Position numbers and translations under genes: made by a program. This document shows positions 45,491 through 55,855 of a stretch of DNA of 64,000 bases, one piece after another (within the stretch, counting starts at the first letter, position 1; every line of letters starts with the position of its first letter). A model generated the notes under the pieces. The model did not search any database. It was not told where the DNA came from and was given only the letters and a program-made list of their open reading frames with translations. This DNA comes from Batillaria attramentaria (Eukaryota > Mollusca > Gastropoda > Batillariidae). The stretch spans positions 482,501-546,500 of the forward strand of contig JACVVK020000088.1 of the NCBI GenBank assembly GCA_018292915.2, read 5' to 3'.

Positions 45491-46234
45491 ACATACCATT
45501 TTGAATGAACTTGAAGCAGTCTGTTTGGAAAATTAACATTGGCATTTTCTCAAAATCTACAGTCACCAGAGGTTTTAAACTCTGCATGATGATAGACATT
45601 GATAAAAACTTTACAGACATTTGTGTTTCCAATGACCTTTGATCAAGGTCAAGGCCACACTGACAAGCTGTTCGTGGAAAACTTTTAAAAACCTTAACAT
45701 TGGCATTTTCTCAGAAACAACAAACAGCAGAGGCACCAGACCTAGCATGCTGACAGACAGTGATAAGCCCTTTCAAAAGATGTCATTTTAAATTACCTTG
45801 ACTCAAGGTGAAGGTCATTAAAGCTGTCTTTTTGGAAATTCACATTGCCATTTTCTCAGAATTCAGAAGTACCAGAGACATCAAACTTAGCATGATGATA
45901 GACATTGATAAAACCTTTAGTGACATACCGGTATTCAATTTCCTCTTTCAAGGTCAAGGCCATACAAGCTGTTTGTGGAAAACTTTAAAAAACATTAAAA
46001 TTGGCATTTTCTCAGAAACAACGAACAGCAGAGGCACCAAACCTGGCATTCCGATAGACAGCAATAAGACCTTCTAAAAGATACCATATTGAAGGTCAAG
46101 GTCATTAAAGCTGTCTTTTTGGAAATTCACATTGGCATTTTCTCAGAATCTATAAATACCAGAGGCATCAAACTTTGCGTGATACTACACATTGGTAACA
46201 ACTTTACTGACATACCTGTGTCCACTTTCCTAGT

Positions 46235-46416
46235 GTCAGGATAGCCACATGGTAGAGCGTTGCCGGACTCTCAATGCTCGGGTCGTGTGTTCGAATTCCG
46301 GCTGGGGCCAAAATTTATATTTGTGCTGGCCTTTTTCTCGTTGCTCCGTCTTTGATATCACCCTTACGCGGTGGAAAAGGACGTTAAACTCCCAAGCACC
46401 CAGCACCCACCCACCT
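46235..46416 (+). mobile_element. tRNA-derived SINE, copy 5
   Basis: ATGGTAGAGCGTTGCCGG, GTGTTCGAATTCCGGCTGG, GATATCACCCTTACGCGGTG and AAAGGACGTTAAACTCCC. The head is diverged and shorter than in copies 1 and 3. Confidence 0.87.
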
Positions 46417-46541
46417 TGTGTCAAGGTCAAGGCCATACAAGACTTTAACGTTGGCATTTCCCAGAAACAACAAACAGTAGAGGCACCAAACAAAACATGA
46501 TGATAGACGGCAGTTAGACCTATGTAGACATACCCTTTTGA

Positions 46542-46616
46542 GTGAGTGAGTTTTTAGGGCTTAAAGCCGCGCAAGCCACAAAGACTAATTCGCGGCTGAG
46601 TGTACCTGCACTACAT
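46542..46616 (-). mobile_element. Ultra-short retroposon fragment (75 bp) with 14-bp target duplication
   Basis: Same core as at 23367 but longer: (GTGA)n, TTTTTAGGGCTTAAAGCCGC, GCAAGCCACAAAGACTAATT, CGCGGCTGAG and more. The flanks ACATACCCTTTTGA at 46528-46541 and 46617-46630 are identical. Confidence 0.9.
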
Positions 46617-47389
46617 ACATACCCTTTTGAATAACCTTGACTCAAAGTCAAGGTCATTAAAACTGTCTGTTGTGAAAAGTTACATGACCAGTTTTTTCAA
46701 AAACTACAAGCACTAGAGCCATCAAACTTGGCATAATGATGGACATTGGTAAGATCTTTACTTACAGAATGACCACGGCCAAGGCCATACAGGCTGTCCT
46801 GGGAAAATTGTAATATTGCCATTTTCTCTCGAAGTATGAACACCAGAGACACCGTACTTGACTTGAAGATAGAGAGTGATAAGAGCTTTACATACATACT
46901 CTTTTGAATGACCTTGACCCTTCTCACAAGTGAGCCAAGGGGGCTTCTGCCTCTCTAGTCTGTGATATGATGACACTAGCCTCGCAATCCTGGACAGTGT
47001 CAAGAATGACAAGAGCCTTTGTGCACGGCGAGAAGAGGCTAATAACTTCCACATAAATAAAACCATAGAAAAACACACGGTGAATCTTTTCTGTTGTGTA
47101 GCTGCCCAATTTGTCTCATAGTACTAAGCCGGCCCGAAAAGAGTTCAGATGAACACAATGCACCCCTCCCCCCCCCCCCACACACACACACACATCTCGC
47201 AAATTTCGCGTTGAACAGAAAAGCCATTGAGTGCCGTTGTTGCCAATGCACATGTACGTTACTCTATGCAGAGAGGCACATCGTCAGGAACAACAACAAC
47301 AAAGAACGTGGGGGGGGGGGGGGGGTATTATGTTGTGTGCTCTATATCTTTCCACACTTCTCCGAAACATAGACATGCATGGATTGCAG

Positions 47390-47577
47390 ATTCCCGTCGG
47401 AATGTGCGTCTCACTATGGCTGTATTTCGTAATGCCGGACTGTTCCTCTCTTCGTCCACGTTCTTGGGAGATACGGCAAGTAGTGAGCTTAACAGTGCTG
47501 TCATTTCGGCCTCGTTTGGTGGACAAAAGATCGAGCATCTTCAGGAAAGAGTTCAGCTAATATTCAGACCAAACACG
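47390..47577 (+). CDS. aGPCR exon 12: GAIN domain, subdomain B core
   Basis: The donor GTAAGA starts at 47578 (phase 0). Two acceptors are possible. The AG at 47372 would break the frame, while the AG at 47389 (GGATTGCAG) gives phase 1 and keeps the domain, so the exon is started at 47390. The peptide runs Val-Arg-Leu-Thr-Met-Ala-Val-Phe-Arg-Asn-Ala-Gly-Leu-Phe-Leu, then Ser-Ala-Val-Ile-Ser-Ala-Ser-Phe and Leu-Gln-Glu-Arg-Val-Gln-Leu-Ile-Phe, the characteristic strands of GAIN subdomain B. Confidence 0.88.
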
Positions 47578-48287
47578 GTAAGAAACGCACCTTCTCGTCA
47601 AATCCTATTAAATTTTTGCACACAACAAACATTACGGCTGCACCTGGCAGAATGAGGAACTCCCGTGTCAAAATCGTGTTTTGCACAGACGCTGCCACTG
47701 ATAAGTCAGTGGTCCTCCCAAAGTGTATATTACAGCTTTGTAAACTTGTAATGTCGCCTGCGACCACCTGCGAGTTGTACTGAGACGGCCACTTGGCCGT
47801 AGCTATAGCCTTTTTCATACAAACGTGTCACTGCACGTACAATTGAAGTGGGCGGCGGGCACATGTTTTTGTCCACGTTTTGGCTCATACTGACACTATC
47901 TTAACAACGACAGCCCCCAAATGGTTCATATTTTGCACACGTCTAAATGGCATCATGTTGTCACAGTTATAAGCCTAGATCGGTCTGTGAGCTTAAAAGA
48001 CCTGCAAGATGTGTCTTTAAAACCTCTCTCACCTACTCATGGATGCTGCATCAACCAGCAGTTTTCGTCGTCCGTGCAAGACGTCGAAAGTGATAATATG
48101 TGCACTGACAGAGGTTTAGGAACCTTGGACATTGACAATTCATTCCTTTTTATATAGCCAAATCATTTGCACAAACCGTTCACATGAAGTATTACCTTTG
48201 GGTAATGTACATTATCTCCGTGTCCATCAATTGTAAACACAAGCATAAAGCGTTGTATTTGTTTTGTTTATTACTCAATCTAAACAG
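47578..48287. other. Intron 12 without recognised features
   Basis: No repeat family or RNA gene seen between exons 12 and 13. Confidence 0.55.
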
Positions 48288-48440
48288 ACTGACAAGAACC
48301 GCCCAACACGATGTGTGTTCTGGGATTTTTCCCTGTCTGCTGGCGGGGGATGGTCTCAAAAAGGATGCACGTACAACGGAACCGTGCGTGGTCGCGAAAT
48401 CTGCTTATGCAACCACCTCACCAACTTTGCCGTCCTGCTG
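48288..48440 (+). CDS. aGPCR exon 13: GPS autoproteolysis motif and tethered agonist start
   Basis: The acceptor TCTAAACAG ends at 48287 and the donor GTAAGC starts at 48441; 51 codons, phase 0 at both ends. It contains the full GPS signature: Cys-Val-Phe-Trp-Asp-Phe, Gly-Gly-Trp-Ser, Gly-Cys, Cys-Leu-Cys-Asn-His-Leu-Thr-Asn-Phe-Ala-Val-Leu-Leu. All four cysteines, both tryptophans and the His-Leu-Thr cleavage triplet are present, so self-cleavage between Leu and Thr (48419/48420) is expected. The released N-terminus Thr-Asn-Phe-Ala-Val-Leu-Leu would be the tethered agonist of the 7TM part. Confidence 0.95.
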
Positions 48441-48990
48441 GTAAGCAGAAGTCATCTTTTGTAATAATAGCAAGTTCGCAAGACAATGAAATGGTTCAGA
48501 TCGTTCCTTAAATAAAAAATGTCAGTGGAAAGTCTAGACATAACGCACCTCGAGATGTTTTCAGGATGCACGAATACGGGACCTTTTAGCTGTACACAAA
48601 CGAACACAAATATATGATTCAAGATCAGGGTCCCAATAGAAGGGTTAATAATAATTTATTTTCATTTTTTCAATGCAAAAATTACGGATTCACGGAAACA
48701 CGGCTTTACTGAGTTTTATGTTTACGTGTAGCGATCGTACACAGCAGTCAGTTTGTCTTCATACCCGCTGTCAAGATTATGCTGCTGCACATGCCGATTA
48801 ATCGATAAAGTTTGAGTTGCAGCAACATATTGCTATCTCAATATCAAGAATATTCATACTGTAGTTTTCAAGAAACCGGCGACGCATGCCAAATTTCATT
48901 CGAAATATCCTCCCCATGCCACATCCTTCCTTTGCTCCGCGGAGGAAAGCTATCAGGATCCAAGTTTCACGACCCTGAACAGTGATTAGC
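48441..48990. other. Intron 13, first part, without recognised features
   Basis: Unique-looking AT-rich sequence up to the head of the LINE at 48991. Confidence 0.55.
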
Positions 48991-51900
48991 ACGCCTCCCG
49001 GGGCAGCCACCTTCATGTGGTGGGGGTGTATGTGGCACGTAGACCCTGTGGGCGCTGGATAGGGTTACCCATAAAAGACAGGTCATCAGGTGAGGGTCCA
49101 GCTAAGAGTGCCGTCTTGTCCAGTGAAGACTGGGAAAACACGGACAAGAAAATATGGGGAGACAGAGCTTCGCCAGCCTTGGTAGGCGGTCTGTCTAGGG
49201 GAGGTTAGTTAGTTAGTTAGGGCTTACCGCCGGTCTAGGGGAGGGATCCCCAAACTCTCACATCACCCTGTGCTCACAGGGTAGGACTTTTCAATCTTGA
49301 GCTAAGGGAGAAGCACCCCCTACAGGAAACTTGATCCAGCCTGCCGAAGACGGAGTGTGTTTTTGTTTGGGGGAAAAATTAGGACACACACATATCAACG
49401 ATTATGGTCATGCGTCAGACTATCGTCATGGCGTCGTTCCTATCAGCGACAACCGGGGAGGGACGGAGCTAGGCCCTCAGCCTCAAATGGGCCCGTCCTG
49501 GTGACCGGTGCCTCTGCTAACCTGGAGGTCGGGGGGAGGCGAAGTAGAGCGACTGACCAGACAACCCAGCCATCCTTCACTCTCACAGTGGCTCGGTGGA
49601 GTGCATAAGGGCAGAGGAACAAGAAGCCAGAACTTCAGGTGTTCCTCCGTAAAAACGACATTGACGTTATCTGCATTCAAGAAACTCACCAGAAAGATCC
49701 ACAACGATTCTTCATAAGAGGCTATGAAGCCTTCCGCCAACACCAAGAAGACAGACACAAAGGAGGAATCATCACCCTCATCTAAACCTGCGGTAGAGCA
49801 ATGTAGATCTGGAAAAGAAGAACTGGAATATCACATTGTCAAGCTGCTGCTGCCCAGTGGAGACCAATTAATCACCAACTGCTACAGCCCTCCCGCCTCA
49901 GTTCTTTTACACAAAGTGAAGCTAGAAGTATCCTGACACCTAGTGGTTGGAGACTTCAACAGCCAGTCTCCAAGCTGGGGTTACAAGAAAATGGACTCAC
50001 GTGGTGAGGAAGTAGAGGACTGGATGATGGAAAACAAAGTAATCCTCATCAACCAACCAGAAGACAAACCGACCTGCTACTCCAGAGTATGGAAGACCTC
50101 CTCAACTAGCAATAATCACAGAGGACATTCACCAGCTCGCTTCCAAAGCAGTCCGCACCCAACTCATCACGCATCAAGCATAAGATGTAGTGAGCACAGC
50201 ATGGAACCAAGCTGTAAATACAAACGAGCCAGGGAAACGACTGTCAGCCTCTGCAAGGACGTCGGCATATACCTCAACAAGAATGTCCAGCACTTCACTG
50301 AAGTAGTATTACAAGCACCAAAACGATCAATCCCAAGGGGCAAACGAAGACACTACAGGCCATACTGCAGTTACATTCTGCATCAGCTTCATACAGAACT
50401 GGATCCAGCTGGAGACGCCATTGAGCAGAACCCTACACCAGAGAACACCCAGAAACACAACAGCACCAAGGAAACCTTCAACCAGCAAAAGAAGAGCTAG
50501 AATGAGAAGACCAGCAATCTCAACATGGAGCAGGACACCAGCAAGCTGTGAGGGGTGGATACACGACTTCCTCCAATACCGCACAGCAAGAGAGAAACTA
50601 GACGGGTTACTCTTCAGCAATGTGTGGCTCGAGGAGGTGTCATTTCCCCAGCACCTTTCACCATTTTCATTGATGACATTGTTGAGAGACTAACAAAGCA
50701 TGTCTCCAGAACCCCCCCTTGCTGACGACTTCGCTGCCTGGAGCGCTGCAGATCATCTAACCACTGCAAGCCACAGGATGCAGAAAGCACTTGACCATGT
50801 CAGAAGATGGGCATCTAACAGGGGTGTAGAAATCAACACCACCAAAACAGTCATCACAGTCTTCTCACTGTCAACACTGCCAGAGACCGTCAAGTTACAG
50901 ATGAACGGAAGAGAGCTGGAACAGAAAGACACCCCAGCGTACCTGGGTGTGAAGTTGGACAGGCGGCTTACCTGGAACCCATATCTAAAGGACATCAAGA
51001 AGAAAGCAACCAGGAAGCACGCCATCATGAAGAAGCTGGCTGGAACATGGGTTGCAATAGCAACATCCTGCAGAAAATGTATGTTGGCACCGTCAGGCCA
51101 ACTCTGGAGTACGGCAGCTGTGCTTGGGCCACAGCATCAAAACCAACAAATGTCGCCTGAGCAAAGTGCAGAACGCAGGACTACGGCTGATCACTGGCGG
51201 GATGAAGACAAGCCCCATCCAAGCTAGGGAGAAGCACACCAGTCTACGCCTCCTTCAAGATAGACGTGAGGAGAAGGTGTACATCCACAGCGAGAAGCTA
51301 CTGCACATGCCTACCCACCCAATGCACACCGAGATGCAGAAACTCACCAAGAACAGGCTAAAGAGAACAAGCTGTCCAACAGTGTACATCGCAGAAATGG
51401 AAACCTTTTACCTACATCCTCAGCTGATATGGAGATACTTCCTTACTTTGATGAGCCAGATGACCACCTGGAAGGAGTCTCGGTCATCACAGAAGTGCCT
51501 GGCATTGAAAGGAACGTCTGCCATACCACTAACTTGCTAAAAGCTCAGGCACTGGAGATGATCCATGCCCGGTATAACCCCAGCGAGTAGACCCATGTCT
51601 ACACAGGCGGCCCCTCAGAAGGATTAGTGAAGAATGGAGGAGCAGGCATCTTCATCAAACACACAGATGGAAGACTCACCCCCAAGGCTTTTCCGACTGG
51701 AAAAATCTCCTCCAACTACAGAGCGGAGTCAGCAGCACTACTCCGTACAGCAAAGGTTCTATCAAGATCAGCCAGCCCACCACCAAAGATTGTCTTCTTC
51801 ACAGACTGCAGATTTCTGCTACAGGGACTTCAGAACACCAGAAGCGAACAGCTCTGGGACTGCCCCCACGATCTCTCAAGATCGTCACACTCCAGTGGAT

Positions 51901-52300
51901 TCCATCCCATTTTAGAATGGCAGGGAACGAAAAGGCTGATGCATTTTTCAAGGCAGGCAGCAAAATGAAGCAACACAGCCACCCCATCACCTACAGAGAG
52001 GCGAAAACAATCATCCACGACCAGTACCGGTCCCAGTGGAAGAGAAGACTGGGTGCAGACAGTGGAGTTAACCCAAACCACCAGCTCCAGAGGCAGCAGC
52101 AGACAATCCTCTTCAGACTGAGAACTTGCCACTGCAGACTACTGAGCCAACTCAACTGACTCAAGATTGCCCACACTGACGAATGTCCATGTGGCACTGG
52201 ATCCCAAACCACAGAACACATCCTTCAGGACTGCCCTGTCCTTGATGCTCTACGATGTCAAACCTGGTCTGAGGGCGTAGAACTACAGATCTGACGGAAC
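48991..52300 (+). pseudogene. I-group LINE, nearly full length but dead
   Basis: The head (CCTCCCGGGGCAGCCACCTT) resembles 19788. Near 49645 it encodes Asp-Ile-Asp-Val-Ile-Cys-Ile-Gln-Glu-Thr-His, near 49945 Val-Val-Gly-Asp-Phe-Asn-Ser-Gln-Ser-Pro-Ser-Trp-Gly (endonuclease); near 50715 Ala-Asp-Asp-Phe-Ala-Ala-Trp (RT YADD block degraded); 51600-51950 RNase H (Tyr-Arg-Ala-Glu-Ser-Ala-Ala, Phe-Phe-Thr-Asp-Cys, Ala-Gly-Asn-Glu-Lys-Ala-Asp); 52180-52260 a zinc-knuckle (Cys-Pro-Cys-Gly, Thr-Glu-His-Ile-Leu-Gln-Asp-Cys-Pro). Many stops and frameshifts. It fills most of intron 13. Confidence 0.85.
49205..49232 (-). mobile_element. Ultra-short retroposon fragment (28 bp) with 12-bp target duplication
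   Basis: The insert is (TTAG)n plus GGGCTTACCGCCG, flanked by GTCTAGGGGAGG at 49193-49204 and 49233-49244. It sits in the LINE, so it is younger than that LINE. Confidence 0.85.
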
Positions 52301-52581
52301 CAGTCAAATCGACCAAAAGTGATTTGCACCCTTGCCTATTTATTTTATTTCTGACTTACTGGCCACAGTCCTGCTTTGAATGCTTGGCAGGTCATTGCCT
52401 ATAAAAGCAACAGTTTGCATGGTCCAGTAGCGTTTTGAACACTGATTGTTTGGCCTGCTGCTGTCCTGCTTGTCAGGGCTGTATCACCATTCATGGAGGG
52501 AGGAATGAGCATCTTTAAGCATCAAATCGAATTCGAATGTGTTGGTAAGTTTACACGATTACAATGTTACTATATCTACAG

Positions 52582-52709
52582 GATTATTACGGAAGCTCTC
52601 GGCCAATTGACAGTGCGGACGACCTGGCCCTGAATATACTGTCCATGATCGGCCTCAGTCTGTCCATCCTTGGCTTAGCTCTCACAATTATTACCTTTCT
52701 CTTCTTCAA
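52582..52709 (+). CDS. aGPCR exon 14: linker and TM1
   Basis: The acceptor ATATCTACAG ends at 52581 and the donor GTAAGT starts at 52710; phase 0 in, phase 2 out. After a short hydrophilic linker with Asp-Tyr-Tyr-Gly, the exon encodes a single hydrophobic helix (Ile-Leu-Ser-Met-Ile-Gly-Leu-Ser-Leu-Ser-Ile-Leu-Gly-Leu and onward to Phe-Leu-Phe-Phe-Lys), which is TM1. Directly joined to the GPS exon, it gives the short distance between cleavage site and TM1 typical of adhesion receptors. Confidence 0.93.
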
Positions 52710-53247
52710 GTAAGTGTTGTTTCTGATACTTTACAATCTGTTTAAAAGTGGCGTTGCGGAGTCACGGGACGACCCAGATTGGATTCCTTGTGTTCTTGAA
52801 TTTGACTTGGGATTTTTTTTTTTTATCATCTAATCAAATCAAACCATAAGCCGCCCTGACAAAAATAAACACGCAGACATACTTTTCCAAGCGTGCATAT
52901 TAAGGGGACGGGGGAGAAAAGCGGCTCGCGGATGTCATTCATCAGCGGTGACGTTAAAAAGTTGCGCCATGCGGACCTCTAGAAATGATTTTAGAGTTTT
53001 CACAATACTGACCAGCAATGCAGAAAAGAACTGTAAAATGATCGACTGTCGAGACTGGGGTTCAAAAAGTGCAGTTACAGTTGTTTTTGTTTTGCAATCA
53101 CGCCCTAATGAAATGTATATACTAGAACTTTATGCTAGCTAAATATTCGGTGACATTTTGTGTCCTTTGACTAAGCAGGTGTACTGGATAAGAAATTATA
53201 TGCTCTTTTAGGGAATCACAAGAAACGGCCCCCATTTTTTTAATTTT

Positions 53248-53278
<31 letters not shown>

Positions 53279-53896
53279 GGGGTGTACTGAACACGAAAAT
53301 CAAGTGATAACAGGTTTATCCATGCAAACGAGACAAGTGATTAACGCCTACCCTTCCTTCACGTCGCCATAAGGGTACCCATCTGGCATCGGAATGTACT
53401 GGGAGGGTACCCTTGAACAAAGCGTCAGAAGGGATAGTGCGTGGCAGGATAAACCTGTTAACAACTGATTTTTGTGGTCACGGGACACAAAGGATCGGGA
53501 AATACCCACCAAGAGTTGTGGGGAAGGGGGTGCACATTAACGCAACTTAGCTCCCCGGGTGTGTGCAGATAGTCAGTGTCAGTTTGCATGCAGTGCTACA
53601 ACACACACTCTATCACATTAGAGGCGTCATTTAGGACATGATCAGGATGCATTCCTGGAATCAACTGTGTACATCCAATTATTGTACATTAGTTCAGCTT
53701 CCTGTCTTTCTCGTAATTTGCCCAAGCCGCATGCAGTCGAGGTATGTTGCACGAAAAAAAGAATAACCCAAACTGACAAAAATCAAAGGCCTGTATGGCC
53801 CTAGTGAAGGAGATGGTGTCTTGTCTTAACGATCAGTTCGGTTTTCAAATACGAATGACACTAATGACTTGATTTGTTTGTTTTTTTACAACACAG
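52710..53896. other. Intron 14 without genes
   Basis: A homopolymer pair, T run then about 24 G at 53243-53282, is the only clear feature. The rest looks unique. Confidence 0.6.
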
Positions 53897-54159
53897 GAAA
53901 CTGCGTCAAGGTCGTGCACAGCAGACATTGTTCAACGTGGCAGTGGCTCTGTTTTGCACAGACACGCTGATCTTGGTGGGCTTCAAGCAGACGGCGAATG
54001 ATCACATTTGTCTCTTTGTGGCCGTCCTGCTCCACTATTTTATTCTTGTCTCGTTTGCATGGATGCTCATAGAAGCAGTGCTGCAGTATCTTACTTTTGT
54101 GAAAGTGCTGGGAACCTACATCTCTAAATACACACTGAAGACCGTCCTGCCTGCTTGGG
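53897..54159 (+). CDS. aGPCR exon 15: TM2, TM3 and second intracellular loop
   Basis: The acceptor ACAACACAG ends at 53896 and the donor GTAGAG starts at 54160; phase 2 in, phase 1 out. The peptide starts with the basic first intracellular loop Lys-Lys-Leu-Arg-Gln-Gly-Arg, then TM2 (Leu-Phe-Asn-Val-Ala-Val-Ala-Leu-Phe), an extracellular loop with the TM3 cysteine (Asp-His-Ile-Cys), TM3 with Phe-Ala-Trp-Met-Leu-Ile-Glu-Ala, the class B2 Trp-Met-Leu-x-Glu signature, and the beginning of TM4 (Val-Leu-Pro-Ala-Trp-Gly). Confidence 0.95.
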
Positions 54160-54426
54160 GTAGAGTTTTAAGTTTGTTTTTGTTTGTACAGATTTGAGCA
54201 CACACACGCACCGAGGCACGCACGCAAGCGAGGTCGTAATCATACGCACGCTATCATTCCAGCCTTTGTTCCTTGTGATCCATGCAGATTACAAGCTTTC
54301 AGTACACTTCAATTGCTGGTTTTTAGTTAACTGAACACGAGTTCCACTTTTCTTTCTTTCTTGAAGCCCAGTACTTTTCTGTACGTGATGACATCATTGT
54401 TTCTCTGAATTACGCTGACTTTGCAG

Positions 54427-54496
54427 GTGCGCCACTTATTCCTGTGATAGCAGTACTGTCGATCGACCACCGGCTTTACCGTGGACGACAGGACTA
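54427..54496 (+). CDS. aGPCR exon 16: TM4 and start of ECL2
   Basis: The acceptor ACTTTGCAG ends at 54426 and the donor GTGAGT starts at 54497; phase 1 in, phase 2 out. It encodes Gly-Ala-Pro-Leu-Ile-Pro-Val-Ile-Ala-Val-Leu-Ser, the conserved Trp-Gly-x-Pro of TM4, and then the second extracellular loop up to a split Tyr codon. A T-family transposon fragment begins about 25 bp past the donor. Confidence 0.92.
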
Positions 54497-54520
54497 GTGA
54501 GTGATTTACGAACGTCTCGT

Positions 54521-54600
54521 TAAGTTGTTTCTCTATAGAGAACCAACTTTATATAGGATGGGGCAGATTTTGCTACGCGCAGCAGCAAGTTTCAGTGATT
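54521..54600 (+). mobile_element. T-family fragment, copy 9
   Basis: One-mismatch version of the 24-bp palindrome at 54523-54546, then GGGGCAGATTTTGCTACGCG and GTTTCAGTGAT, then breaks off into the U fragment. It lies 25 bp past the exon 16 donor. Confidence 0.85.
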
Positions 54601-54604
54601 AAAA

Positions 54605-54920
54605 AAAACAAGATGGCCACCAGCCCAATATGTTGTTTCCATTCAATGATCTGCTGTAGTCGCAGTCGTAGTCGTTGTGTCATGTATGTAGCCCGCGCGC
54701 ACACGAACGCAAGCTCTCCGACATCAAGCATGCTGACATAAAGAATGTACTGGAAACCCTTTCCGTGCCTCTATGCGCTCGCAAAACCCCAAACACATGA
54801 GGTCGTGTTAGCTCGCCTAGCTGGTTGACGTCACTAACTTTTTGGCGTAAGCGAGGTTCTACATGGGTAAATGAATTCTTGTAATAAAGTCGTTCCCCTT
54901 TGACAGAGTTACTTCCCGCA
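54605..54920. mobile_element. U-family fragment, copy 2
   Basis: Nearly identical to 13826-14140 (CAAGATGGCCACCAGCCCAA, GTCGTTGTGTCATGTATG, GTTCTACATGGGTAAATG) and ends at TTACTTCCCGCAGA. Confidence 0.87.
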
Positions 54921-54927
54921 GAAGGAA

Positions 54928-55225
54928 AAGGAAACGGTAATGACTGCGAAGTGGTTACAAGTTAAGCAAATAAAAGCGACATAAAAGGGACAGAAACCAC
55001 TTTGATAAAGGACGGCACAGGCCAACGTTTCGGCTTTCGCCTTCTTCAGGACATAAACAAATGGGACATAACTTCAACAAACAAACAAAAGGTAACTCTG
55101 CGGACGTACTGACATACACGGCGCGGGGAAAAAAATAAATAAAAAAAAACGGTGGGCGAGAAAAGGACCAGAAAAAATAGTAAAAATATTACAACACCCA
55201 TCCTTTGGTGACAAAAGACCATGGA
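54928..55225. mobile_element. Penelope-like element fragment
   Basis: Matches the left arm at 37962 with scattered differences (CAACGTTTCGGCTTTCGCCT, AGGACATAAACAAATGGGAC, CCAGAAAAAATAGTAAAAAT), but lacks the inverted second arm. Contains the same hammerhead-like block on the minus strand. Confidence 0.78.
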
Positions 55226-55354
55226 CTGTGTGTGAAAAAAAAATGTTGGGCAGAAAAGAACAAAAAAAAATAGTTAAAAATAGAATTAAAAAAAACTTTT
55301 TTTTTACTATTCTTTTTTGTTCTTTTCTGCCCAACAATTTTTTTTCACACACAG
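55226..55354. repeat. Foldback of about 50-bp arms
   Basis: Arms near 55226-55276 and 55304-55354 pair through CTGTGTGTGAAAAAAAA, TGTTGGGCAGAAAAGAAC and their complements with a few mismatches and an A/T-rich loop. Directly adjoins the Penelope-like fragment. Confidence 0.8.
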
Positions 55355-55566
55355 TGATCTGTCCATTCGTGCGGAGATGTGTTGGGGAGCCCGTCGTCTT
55401 ATCGAGGTAGAACGATGATACACAGGCGAACAAATCCTCACGTAGCGAGTTCTTATAGACCGCACGTTGTCTCTTCACTCACAGAAAACACGTGAGCGCG
55501 TAAAAAAAGTTATAACAGTGTGGAGTTTATTACAGCACTTCAAGCTTCGCAAATACAAGCTTCTCT

Positions 55567-55569
<3 letters not shown>

Positions 55570-55614
<45 letters not shown>
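55570..55614. repeat. (CA)n microsatellite
   Basis: About 22 CA units upstream of the RTE-like element. Confidence 0.95.
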
Positions 55615-55618
<4 letters not shown>

Positions 55619-55745
55619 AACGTCTGTCACATGCACCACGCCTCACGCATGCGCACGCTGGAATCACCCATTCCACTTAGACACAGAGCAGGCAGGCATA
55701 CACAAAGACAACACCAGAAGAGTTTATACTATTTATATATCCACA

Positions 55746-55855
55746 GCCCTACATGGTCCAACCCTTGTCGTGGGGTAGTGGCTTGTGTACCTCAATGACC
55801 CAGAGAGCTACGCCAGCGGGAGCACGTGCTCCTGGCAGGGTCACCCAAGCTGGAC
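55746..55855 (+). ncRNA. Candidate HDV-like self-cleaving ribozyme at the retrotransposon 5' end
   Basis: By hand folding: P1 GCCCTAC (55746-55752) with GTAGTGGC (55775-55782, one bulged T); P2 GTCCA (55756-55760) with TGGAC (55851-55855); P3 CCC (55762-55764) with GGG (55772-55774) around the loop TTGTCGT; P4 TGACCC (55796) with GGGTCA (55838), capped by GGAGC/GCTCC; and a J4/2-like CCCAAGC holding the expected catalytic C before P2. Cleavage would be just before the G at 55746, which is the element start shown by the target duplication. Similar ribozymes are known at the 5' ends of R2 and RTE-type elements. Not tested. Confidence 0.72.

Larger units (their letters stand above)
44742..46960. 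repeat. Tandem-core element D (holds three nested insertions)
   Basis: It follows C head to tail. The start is AGCTCACTTGTGTAACAAAG, then GTGAGTC, (GT)n/(GTCT)n at 44789-44892, and degenerate units as in C; the end is CACAAGTGAGCCAAGGGGGC and CCTCTCTAG. Nested are a SINE (45001-45490), a second SINE (46235-46416) and a 75-bp retroposon fragment (46542-46616). Confidence 0.85.

Noticed and set aside
47373..47577. Exon 12 starting at 47373 after CATAG
   Set aside because: The resulting phase shifts the GAIN frame; the AG at 47389 restores it.
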